Origin: JBDSLU01 sp031407765
Lineage (GTDB): Bacteria; Acidobacteriota; Vicinamibacteria; Vicinamibacterales; Vicinamibacteraceae
Assembly (NCBI GenBank): GCA_031407765.1
Contig: JANOIR010000298.1
Location: 1-5,050 of the forward strand
DNA: 5,050 nt
Direction of reading: 5' to 3'
Shown here: piece by piece, positions 1 to 5,050 of the stretch
Numbering within the stretch: position 1 is the stretch's first letter
Layout of the letters: each line of letters starts with the position of its first letter
Position numbers and translations under genes: made by a program
The notes under the pieces: generated by a model
The model's input: only the letters and a program-made list of their open reading frames with translations
The model's database searches: none
What the model was told of the DNA's origin: nothing

Positions 1-200
1 GGCCGCAGCCGGCCGTACGACAGGTAGGGAATGTCAGGCAGGAAGCCCGGAAACACGAGCTTCAGCGCCACCACCAGCCCCACGAGAAACGCGACCAACC
101 CCCAGCCGGCCGTCGCCATGGCGAAGTTCCGCACGGTGACGTTGTCGTAGAAGAAAGTCTCGATCCGCGGGTCCCGTGCTTCAGCACCTTCCGAGCTCAC
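1..200 (-). CDS. ccoN: Cytochrome c oxidase, cbb3-type, subunit I (N-terminal 66 codons, cut by window edge)
   Basis: This is the catalytic heme-copper subunit of the high-affinity cbb3 oxidase, an inner-membrane enzyme that reduces O2 to water and pumps protons. Only the N-terminus is present. It starts at a GTG (200-198) and reads MSSEGAEARDPRIETFFYDN, then a first membrane helix at about residues 36-52 (AMATAGWGLVAFLVGLVVAL region), then the family-typical PYLSYGRLRP just before the window ends. The pattern 'YDN-x-VRNF-x-ATAGWG' followed by 'GRLRP' is characteristic of CcoN. The heme and CuB histidine ligands lie beyond the window, so catalytic competence cannot be judged. The GTG start is preferred because it has a strong Shine-Dalgarno sequence 5 bases upstream and overlaps the ccoS stop as GTGA. 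A CcoN-CcoO fusion, seen in some phyla, cannot be excluded from this fragment. Confidence 0.9.
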   Translation of the reverse strand, partial: MSSEGAEARDPRIETFFYDNVTVRNFAMATAGWGLVAFLVGLVVALKLVFPGFLPDIPYLSYGRLR

Positions 201-382
201 AGCCTCACCTCATTTGCCCTTGGTCTGCCTCTCGGCAGCACGTCCTTCTCGTCCAGCAACACGCGAATCGCCGGCGTGCACGTATCGTCGAACTGGCCGG
301 ACCGGACGGCCCAGACGAACGCGCCCAGGAACCCGACAGCCACCAGGCCGCCGGCGGCGATCAACAGCACGATGACGCTCAT
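197..382 (-). CDS. ccoS: cbb3 oxidase assembly protein CcoS (FixS)
   Basis: CcoS is a small single-span inner-membrane protein needed for cofactor insertion into cbb3 oxidase; without it, subunit I is known to lack heme and copper centres in model organisms. The protein is 61 residues, a normal CcoS length. Residues 3-25 form one hydrophobic helix (VIVLLIAAGGLVAVGFLGAF), followed by the family signature W-A-V-R-S-G-Q-F-D-D (residues 24-33) and PAIRVLLDE (38-46), which matches the conserved 'F-x-W-A-x-x-S-G-Q-[FY]-[DE]-D ... P-[AS]-x-R-[IV]-L' pattern. The tail is short and arginine-rich. The ATG overlaps the ccoI stop by four bases (ATGA) and has no good Shine-Dalgarno sequence of its own, so translation is probably coupled to ccoI. 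Its stop overlaps the ccoN start (GTGA). One oddity is a cysteine (C35) inside the FDD-to-PA segment. Confidence 0.93.
   Translation of the reverse strand: MSVIVLLIAAGGLVAVGFLGAFVWAVRSGQFDDTCTPAIRVLLDEKDVLPRGRPRANEVRL
206..212 (-). promoter_or_regulatory. Ribosome binding site of ccoN
   Basis: Read on the minus strand, TGAGGTG lies 5 bases before the GTG start of ccoN, inside the last codons of ccoS. This strong Shine-Dalgarno match supports the GTG as the real start and suggests that re-initiation after ccoS is reinforced by independent ribosome recruitment, as expected for a subunit needed in larger amount than its assembly factor. Confidence 0.7.
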
Positions 383-2820
383 ACCGGCAGCATCCGTCGC
401 GCGGACCAGCGCATCAGGCCCGACCCCATGCCGATAATCGTGAGCGAGCTGACCGGCATGAAGATCGCGGCCACGAGCGGGGTGAGCGCCCCGGCCAGCG
501 CCAGCGCGAGGCCCACGGCGTTGTAGACCATGGAGACGACCAGGCACGCGACGATCACGTGCCGGGCGCGGCGCGCGTAGGCCAGGAACGCCGGAAGCGC
601 CGCAAGCCGGTCACCACTGATCACCGCGTCACACGCGGGCGCCATGCAGGCCGTCTCGTCCGAAACCGCGATCCCGACGTCCGCCGCGGCGAGGGCTCCG
701 GCATCGTTCAAACCATCGCCGACCATCAGAACGCGCCGGCCGGCGCTCTTGGCGTCTCTGATGAACGCGAGCTTGTCATCCGGCGACTGCCTGAAGCGCA
801 TGCGACGACCGAAGGTGGGCGCCCACCGATCCCGCTCGCCACCGTGATCGCCTGAAAGCAGACAGATCTCGTGCCCGATCGAGAGCGCCTGTGCCGTGTC
901 TTCGATACCCGGCCGGGCCGCGGCGGCGACGCGGATCCAGCCGCGTTCCTCCCCGGCCGCCACGTAAACCACATCGTCCGGACCGGCGATCCGCCCGCCC
1001 GTTTCCGCCTCGATGAAGGATGCCGTCCCGATCGCGACGAACTGGCCGGCGACGGTGCCGCAGAGACCCTGACCGAGGACTTCGCGGACCGACTGGGCTC
1101 GGGGTGCGCCGGTATCACTGGCTGTGGTATCCGGCTGCGGGCCGGCGGCGATGCCGGCGGCAATGGCGCGGCTGGCCGGATGGACCGATTCCGCTGCCAG
1201 TCGCCGCACCATCATCAGCACGCGGCGGCTGAGACCGTCATGCTCGATGGCCGGTCGTCCCGCGGAGGCGGTGAGCGTGCCGGTCTTGTCGAAGACGACC
1301 GTGTCGACACGACTGAGGTCGAGCGCCACCGCCGCGTGCTTGAGATACAGGCCGCGCGTGCCGAGCAGGCCCATCGCCGTCCCCAGCGTGATCGGCGCCG
1401 CCAGCGTCAGCGCGCACGGGCAGGCGATGATCAGCACGGCGGTGGCGACACTCATGCTCGCGGACACGTCGGGCCACCAGGCGAGAAAGCCCGCGGCGGC
1501 GAGGGACACGGCGCCGACCGTGAACCACTGTCCGAACCGCGCGGCAACATCGACGAGCCAGTACGTCTTTGGCTTGGCGAAGACCTGGTTGCTCCAGAAG
1601 CGGGCGAGCTGGCTGTGCGACGGCTCGCGCAGCACGCGAAGCCGTATCGCCCGATCGAGGACGCGGCCGCCCGCGCGCACCGTGCCACCGAATCGTGAGG
1701 GTACGGGCGTCTGCTCGCCCGTGATGAAGGTGTAGTCGACCTCCGCGCGTTCGTCGAGGAGAATGGCGTCGGCGGGCACTACTTCCTGCGGGCGCACCAC
1801 GATCCGATCGCCGGGCCGCAGCTGATCGATCGGCCTCACCGACAGGCCGGATTCGTGCTCTACCTGCACGGAGAGCGGCAGGAACGAGCGGAAGGTGCGA
1901 TCGAACGCAACCCGGTCGAAGACCTTCTGTTGGAACAGCCGGCCGATCAACAGGAAGAACACCAACCCTGCGAATGAATCCATGAACCCTTCGCCCCGCC
2001 CCGTGCCCATGTCCACGATGCTCCGGCCAAAGAGGACGGCGAGTCCGAGCGCGACCGGCACTTCGAGCGCCATCGTCCTGGTTCGTACGGCGTGCCACGC
2101 CGTGCGGAAGTAATCGGAGGCGCTGAAGAGCAGGACAGGCAGCGCAAAGAGGACGTTGAGGACGTCGAACAGGCGCTGGAAGCCGCCTTCGAGCGGCGCG
2201 CCGTTCGCGTAACGCGGAATGCTGAACAGCATGATGTTGCCGAAGGCGAAGCCGGCGACGCCAAGCTGCAGGTACAGGCGCCGTGCCGCCGATGGCACGC
2301 CGGTGCGGCCTTCGCCTGGCGTGAGCGCCGGTTCGTATCCGAGCGCTGAAACCTGTTCGGCAATCCTGCGAAGTGACGTCGTGTCGGGCCGGAATTCCAC
2401 GCATACGGAGCGCCGCATGAGATCGACTTCCGCCCGCGTCACACCCGGATCGAACCGCCACAACTGCTCCAGCAGCCACACGCACGACGCGCAGTGAATC
2501 GCGGGAATCGAGAGCGTCACCCGGGCCAGGCGCCCGTTGTCGAAGTCGATGAGCCGCGAGGCGACGTCGGCATCGTCGAGGACGGCAAACCGGCCAGGCG
2601 GCCGATCGCCGGCGCCCTGCTGTGACAGTCCGGGCGCCGCGTCGCCCGTGTAGAAGGCCCGAAGATCGTGCGCCGTGAGGATCGCGAAGATGCTCTCGCA
2701 CCCGCGGCAGCAGAACGGTCCATCCGGAGACACGAGGGCGTCCACGGCGCACGGCTCGCCACAATGACGGCAGAGGGCGGCGTTGTCAGCTGGAGAAGCG
2801 GGTGAAGCGGTGGCCGGCAT
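379..2820 (-). CDS. ccoI: Cu(I)-translocating P1B-type ATPase for cbb3 oxidase assembly (CcoI/FixI)
   Basis: This inner-membrane pump exports Cu(I) using ATP, supplying copper for the CuB centre of cbb3 oxidase. The chosen start gives 813 residues, typical for CcoI. Order of domains: an N-terminal cysteine module (CRHCGEPC, residues 17-24; CCRGC, 37-41); a heavy-metal-associated domain with HCASC (C110, C113); about four membrane helices (183-297); the actuator domain with TGE (367-369); two helices, the second with the copper-binding CPC (467-469); the phosphorylated aspartate in DKTGT (D511); the P1B-specific SVHP (H547-P548); the hinge GDGLND (701-706); and two last helices with YN (766-767) and MPVSS (788-792). 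All catalytic and metal-site motifs are intact. The reading frame extends upstream to a GTG at 2955, but the extra 45 residues look unconserved and that GTG has no Shine-Dalgarno sequence; the ATG at 2820 lies just ahead of the cysteine module, so I prefer it, although its own ribosome binding site is weak. It is the first gene of the ccoI-ccoS-ccoN unit. Confidence 0.95.
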   Translation of the reverse strand: MPATASPASPADNAALCRHCGEPCAVDALVSPDGPFCCRGCESIFAILTAHDLRAFYTGDAAPGLSQQGAGDRPPGRFAVLDDADVASRLIDFDNGRLARVTLSIPAIHCASCVWLLEQLWRFDPGVTRAEVDLMRRSVCVEFRPDTTSLRRIAEQVSALGYEPALTPGEGRTGVPSAARRLYLQLGVAGFAFGNIMLFSIPRYANGAPLEGGFQRLFDVLNVLFALPVLLFSASDYFRTAWHAVRTRTMALEVPVALGLAVLFGRSIVDMGTGRGEGFMDSFAGLVFFLLIGRLFQQKVFDRVAFDRTFRSFLPLSVQVEHESGLSVRPIDQLRPGDRIVVRPQEVVPADAILLDERAEVDYTFITGEQTPVPSRFGGTVRAGGRVLDRAIRLRVLREPSHSQLARFWSNQVFAKPKTYWLVDVAARFGQWFTVGAVSLAAAGFLAWWPDVSASMSVATAVLIIACPCALTLAAPITLGTAMGLLGTRGLYLKHAAVALDLSRVDTVVFDKTGTLTASAGRPAIEHDGLSRRVLMMVRRLAAESVHPASRAIAAGIAAGPQPDTTASDTGAPRAQSVREVLGQGLCGTVAGQFVAIGTASFIEAETGGRIAGPDDVVYVAAGEERGWIRVAAAARPGIEDTAQALSIGHEICLLSGDHGGERDRWAPTFGRRMRFRQSPDDKLAFIRDAKSAGRRVLMVGDGLNDAGALAAADVGIAVSDETACMAPACDAVISGDRLAALPAFLAYARRARHVIVACLVVSMVYNAVGLALALAGALTPLVAAIFMPVSSLTIIGMGSGLMRWSARRMLPV

Positions 2821-2977
2821 AGGAGGAACGCCCACCACCAAGGCAAGGCGGATGCCGGGGGACACTCCGGTCGGATTTCGCAGTCTTGCCGGTGTTCTTG
2901 GGGTTTCGCCGAAGGTCTGAGGGCGGACCTCGACCGCGGGTGGGGAATAGTCCACGAGGGTGGGAAAAATCCAGCGG

Positions 2978-3004
2978 TTGGTGTCTCTGGAGGCGGTCTA
3001 TGAT
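2978..3004 (+). promoter_or_regulatory. Possible weak promoter for the DUF1080 gene
   Basis: TATGAT (2999-3004) matches five of six bases of a sigma-70 -10 box. A poor -35 candidate TTGGTG (2978-2983) lies 15 bases upstream, shorter than the usual 17. Initiation would fall at about 3011, next to the ribosome binding site, leaving a very short leader. In a GC-rich genome such matches occur by chance, so this is tentative. Confidence 0.25.
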
Positions 3005-3011
3005 GTGCCGC

Positions 3012-3016
3012 GAGGT
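3012..3016 (+). promoter_or_regulatory. Ribosome binding site deciding the DUF1080 start
   Basis: GAGGT lies 6 bases before the ATG at 3023. The alternative upstream start, a GTG at 2960, has a GAGG (2955-2958) almost touching it, too close to act. This site therefore favours the shorter protein, which begins just before its hydrophobic export signal. Confidence 0.65.
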
Positions 3017-3022
3017 ACGCGG

Positions 3023-3742
3023 ATGACATGCTACGGACTCGTGACACTGCTGGTGGGGCTGCTACTGGTGGGACAGCGGGAGATGGCCGCGCCGGGCGCG
3101 GAGTTCCGCGATCTGTTCAACGGCCGTGACCTCACCGGCTGGATCGACGTCAATACCTCTCCTGCCACGTGGCGGGTCAAGGATGGCGTCCTGATTTCTT
3201 CCGGCCGTCCCATCGGGGTGATGCGCAGTGAGAAGCAGTACGAGAACTTCGTGCTGCACATCGAGTGGATGCACACCGAGCCCGGGGGAAACTCGGGGGT
3301 GTTCATCTGGAGCAACGCAAATCCGAACCCGGAGTCGCGGCTTCCTGACGGCGTCGAGGTCCAGATGCTGGAGCTCGACTGGCCGAAGCTGAACACCCGC
3401 GACGGCCGCGTCCCGCCGATTGCCTACGTCCATGGAGAGTTGTTCGGTGTCGGCGGGGTGAAGACGGTGCCCGACAATCCGCGCGGCGAGCGCAGCATGT
3501 CGATCGAGAACCGCGCGAAAGGGCGCGGCGAATGGAACACCTACGACGTCGTCGCCGTGGACGGGGTCGTCAAGCTCGCCGTCAACGGCGTGTTCGTGAA
3601 CGGCGTCAGCCGGTCCTCTCAGAAAAAGGGCTATCTGTGCCTCGAGTCGGAGGGTGCCGAGATCCACTTCCGTAACATCAGGGTCATGGAGCTGCCGCCT
3701 GGGATCACGGCTCCCGACCAGGCCGCACCCATCGTTCGCTAG
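3023..3742 (+). CDS. Secreted DUF1080 protein (3-keto-disaccharide hydrolase family)
   Basis: This is a 239-residue protein with an N-terminal hydrophobic stretch (residues 3-17, CYGLVTLLVGLLLVG) that looks like an export signal with a short, uncharged n-region and a probable cleavage near residue 26 (after APGA). The rest is one DUF1080 domain (about 27-225), a concanavalin-like beta-sandwich. Visible family features are FRDLFNGRDLTGW (28-40), W-R-V-K-DGVL (50-57), NFVLHIEW (75-82), the G-G-N-S-G-V-F motif (88-94), GVEVQMLE (110-117), GEWNTYDVVAVDG (169-181) and the closing FRNIRVMEL (216-224). Some members of this family hydrolyse 3-keto-glycosides made by periplasmic sugar dehydrogenases; for this protein the substrate is unknown. 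It stands alone, divergent from ccoI and upstream of an insertion sequence, with no sugar oxidoreductase gene visible in the window. A frame extension to 2960 would add a charged n-region but lacks a usable ribosome binding site. Confidence 0.9.
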   Translation: MTCYGLVTLLVGLLLVGQREMAAPGAEFRDLFNGRDLTGWIDVNTSPATWRVKDGVLISSGRPIGVMRSEKQYENFVLHIEWMHTEPGGNSGVFIWSNANPNPESRLPDGVEVQMLELDWPKLNTRDGRVPPIAYVHGELFGVGGVKTVPDNPRGERSMSIENRAKGRGEWNTYDVVAVDGVVKLAVNGVFVNGVSRSSQKKGYLCLESEGAEIHFRNIRVMELPPGITAPDQAAPIVR

Positions 3743-3820
3743 ACTCTGGCCCTAACAGCCCGTGGTTAAAGTCGATAGTCGATGACGAGTGCGTCTCGCT
3801 GCCGTACTACAATGGCGCAC
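3743..3820. other. Spacer between the DUF1080 gene and the transposase, probably containing the IS left end
   Basis: The 78 bases after the DUF1080 stop contain no clear hairpin terminator. They hold the stretch TAACAGCCCGTGGTTAAAG (3753-3771), which has the position and look of an insertion-sequence terminus, and a tandem GTCGATA/GTCGATG (3771-3784). A TACAAT (3808-3813) resembles a -10 box but has no partner -35 and overlaps a possible transposase start, so I do not call it a promoter. Confidence 0.4.
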
Positions 3821-5050
3821 ATGTCGATGGGGACGCGAGAGACCGACCAGCCGCCGTTGTGGATCGCGACCTGTGATCTGCCGGCGTCGCCGGGGCATCC
3901 GTTCTACCTGCGGTTGAACGCAATGTTGGACGCGCATGACTTCGACCGGTTCGTGGAGAGCCAGTGTCGTCGGTTCTACGCCAAGACGATCGGGCGGCCG
4001 AGTCTGGCGCCGGGCCAGTATTTCCGGTTGTTGTTCGTGGGGTACTTCGAAGGCATCGACGCGGAACGTGGCATCGCGTGGCGGGCCGCCGACTCGCTGG
4101 CGGTCCGCAGTTTCGTGCGCCTGGCGCTCCATGAGGCCGCCCCCGATCACTCGACGATTTCGCGGACGCGACGTCTGATCGATGTGGAGACGCATCGCGC
4201 GGTGTTTACCTGGGTGCAGCAGCGACTGGTCGCGGTCGGGCTTCTCAAGGGCAAAACCGTCGCCATCGACGCGACGACGCTCGAAGCCAACGCCGCGATG
4301 CGCAGCATCGTGCGCCGGGACACCGAGGAAACCTATCAGGAGTTTCTGACGCGGCTGGCGCAGGCGTCGGGCATCGAGACCCCGACGCGTGACGACTTGG
4401 CGCGGTTGGATCGGACGCGGAAGAAAAAGACGTCGAACAAGGAGTGGACAAACCCGCACGATCCGGACGCGAAGGTCACGATGATGAAAGATGGCCGGAC
4501 GCATCTGGCCCACAAAGCGGAGCATGCCGTGGACCTCGAGACGGGCGCGATCGTCGCGGTCACCGTGCAGGGGGCGGACGAAGGGGACACGACGACGATC
4601 GTCGACACCGTGACCGCCGTCCTCGACCAGGTCGACGCGGCGCAGACCGAGGTCGACCACCCGCAACCGCTGGAAGAGATCATCGCCGACAAGGGCTATC
4701 ACAGTAATCGGATCATGGTGGAGCTCGACGCCCTCGGCGTCCGCTCCTACGTGTCCGAGCCGGCGCGCGGTCGCCGCGACTGGTCGAAGGAGCCCGAGGC
4801 TCAAGCGCCGGTGTATGGGAATCGGCGGCGGATCCGCGGCCGACGGGGACGTCGCCTGATGCGCCGACGCGGGGAGCGGACCGAGCGCTCGTTCGCGCAT
4901 GTGTACGACACCGGCGGGATGCGCCGGACCCATCTGCGCGGTCACACGAATATCCTGAAGCGCCTCTTGATTCATGCCGGTGGCTTCAATCTCGGGCTGG
5001 TCATGCGTCAACTGATCGGACGCGGGACGCCGCGCGGCCTGCAGGGGCGG
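3752..5050 (+). mobile_element. Insertion sequence, IS5/IS1182-like group, right end outside the window
   Basis: The element is recognised by its DDE transposase. The left boundary is an estimate: the probable terminal sequence lies between about 3752 and 3772, only 10-30 bases after the stop of the DUF1080 gene, so insertion did not break that gene. The right inverted repeat and the target-site duplication cannot be seen because the window ends within the transposase. The neighbour genes on the left appear intact, suggesting an insertion into a spacer. Confidence 0.6.
3821..5050 (+). CDS. DDE transposase, IS5/IS1182-like (C-terminus cut by window edge)
   Basis: This enzyme cuts and joins the ends of its insertion sequence through an RNase H-like fold. 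I translated the frame by hand: 410 codons to the last base with no stop. The N-terminal part carries a DUF772-like transposase domain (about 55-121) with RPSLAPGQYFRLLFVGYF and PDHSTISRTRR (108-118). The catalytic core shows TVAIDATTLEAN (D150), IADKGYHSNR (D290) and ERTERSFAHVY (E355), the likely DDE triad, with a conserved THLAHKAEHAVDLETG segment between. A very arginine-rich stretch (334-356) precedes the final glutamate. The end at GTPRGLQGR is close to the usual C-terminus of such proteins, so perhaps 30-50 residues are missing. The start is uncertain: in-frame ATGs occur at 3782, 3812, 3821 and 3827, none with a good Shine-Dalgarno sequence, and an in-frame stop at 3776-3778 sets the upstream limit. 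No frameshift or inactivating change is visible, so it may be functional. Confidence 0.88.
   Translation, partial: MSMGTRETDQPPLWIATCDLPASPGHPFYLRLNAMLDAHDFDRFVESQCRRFYAKTIGRPSLAPGQYFRLLFVGYFEGIDAERGIAWRAADSLAVRSFVRLALHEAAPDHSTISRTRRLIDVETHRAVFTWVQQRLVAVGLLKGKTVAIDATTLEANAAMRSIVRRDTEETYQEFLTRLAQASGIETPTRDDLARLDRTRKKKTSNKEWTNPHDPDAKVTMMKDGRTHLAHKAEHAVDLETGAIVAVTVQGADEGDTTTIVDTVTAVLDQVDAAQTEVDHPQPLEEIIADKGYHSNRIMVELDALGVRSYVSEPARGRRDWSKEPEAQAPVYGNRRRIRGRRGRRLMRRRGERTERSFAHVYDTGGMRRTHLRGHTNILKRLLIHAGGFNLGLVMRQLIGRGTPRGLQGR

Larger units (their letters stand above)
1..2820 (-). other. cbb3 oxidase operon, maturation genes first (ccoI-ccoS-ccoN...)
   Basis: Three genes on the same strand overlap by four bases at both junctions (ATGA at 382-379, GTGA at 200-197). 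There is no room for a promoter or terminator between them. The transcript reads leftward out of the window, where ccoO and ccoP would be expected. Placing ccoI and ccoS ahead of ccoN differs from the proteobacterial arrangement, in which ccoGHIS follows ccoNOQP. It resembles the layout known from Bacteroidetes and some other non-proteobacterial phyla. The operon view is strongly supported by the overlaps; the genes further left are inference. Confidence 0.85.
2821..3022. promoter_or_regulatory. Divergent intergenic region between ccoI and the DUF1080 gene
   Basis: About 200 bases separate the two divergent starts, so promoters for both genes should lie here. I looked for an FNR/ANR-type palindrome (TTGAT-N4-ATCAA), which commonly controls cbb3 operons, and saw none. 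No strong sigma-70 pair reads towards ccoI. The minus-strand frame of ccoI stays open up to position 2955, so part of this region would be coding if a GTG start there were used. Confidence 0.5.

Noticed and set aside
871..1698. A 275-residue plus-strand open frame antisense to ccoI
   Set aside because: It is rich in Arg, Gly, Asp and Ala, has no domain signature and covers the conserved P- and N-domains of CcoI on the other strand; a GC-driven shadow frame.
1238..2764. A 508-residue open frame on the minus strand in another frame of ccoI
   Set aside because: It is extremely arginine-rich and low in complexity, with no recognisable motif, and overlaps the intact ATPase with all its catalytic motifs. 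It is a shadow of GC-rich coding DNA.
2861..2876. Imperfect inverted repeat (CCGG...CCGG) in the divergent region as an operator
   Set aside because: The arms are short, imperfect and made only of G and C, as expected by chance at this base composition, and they do not match a known regulator site.
2960..3022. Upstream GTG start for the DUF1080 protein
   Set aside because: A GAGG is nearly adjacent to this GTG and cannot serve as its ribosome binding site, whereas the ATG at 3023 has a well-spaced GAGGT and begins directly before the hydrophobic signal. It would also run through the only promoter-like -10 element.
3062..3667. A 201-residue minus-strand open frame opposite the DUF1080 gene
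   Set aside because: It mirrors the DUF1080 reading frame, has no motif of its own and no ribosome binding site that I could identify.
3752..5011. A 419-residue open frame on the minus strand opposite the transposase
   Set aside because: It lies wholly antisense to a well-recognised transposase, is arginine/histidine/proline-rich with no membrane or domain pattern, and its length follows from the GC-rich codon structure of the sense frame. Such mirror frames are often misannotated in IS copies.
1..5050. CRISPR array, tRNA/rRNA genes, toxin-antitoxin pair or phage-defence genes
   Set aside because: No regularly spaced repeats, no cloverleaf or rRNA-like stretches, and no small paired frames outside known genes; all sizeable coding capacity is explained by the five genes described.

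Overview
This is a high-GC bacterial window. It holds the upstream end of a cbb3-type cytochrome c oxidase operon (minus strand), a divergently transcribed secreted DUF1080 protein (plus strand), and an insertion sequence (plus strand) that runs off the right edge. GC-rich codon use, a secreted DUF1080/3-keto-disaccharide-hydrolase protein and a cbb3 operon ordered I-S-N would fit an Acidobacteriota-type (for example Vicinamibacteria) or similar soil bacterium. That assignment is an inference from gene content and is not proven by the sequence.

Positions 1-2820, minus strand: ccoI (copper-transporting P1B-ATPase), ccoS (small assembly membrane protein) and the first 66 codons of ccoN (catalytic subunit of the cbb3 oxidase), read in that order towards the left edge. 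ccoI and ccoS overlap by ATGA, and ccoS and ccoN overlap by GTGA, so the three are almost certainly one translationally coupled transcript. CcoI would move Cu(I) out of the cytoplasm, CcoS assists in fitting metal cofactors, and CcoN receives them, so maturation factors are made just ahead of their client enzyme.

Positions 2821-3022 are a divergent intergenic region. There is a weak promoter-like sequence and a clear ribosome binding site for the rightward gene. I found no convincing FNR/ANR box for the oxidase operon.

Positions 3023-3742, plus strand: a complete 239-residue exported DUF1080 (3-keto-disaccharide hydrolase family) protein, apparently a single-gene unit.

Positions 3743-3820 are a short spacer that probably contains the left end of an insertion sequence. 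From 3821 to the right edge (5050) a DDE transposase of the IS5/IS1182-like group is open with no stop or frameshift. It lacks only its C-terminal tail because the window ends. The right terminal repeat is outside the window.

I see no CRISPR array, tRNA, rRNA, riboswitch or clearly new system. The observations worth following are the gene order and coupling of the oxidase genes, the start of CcoI, and the IS boundary.
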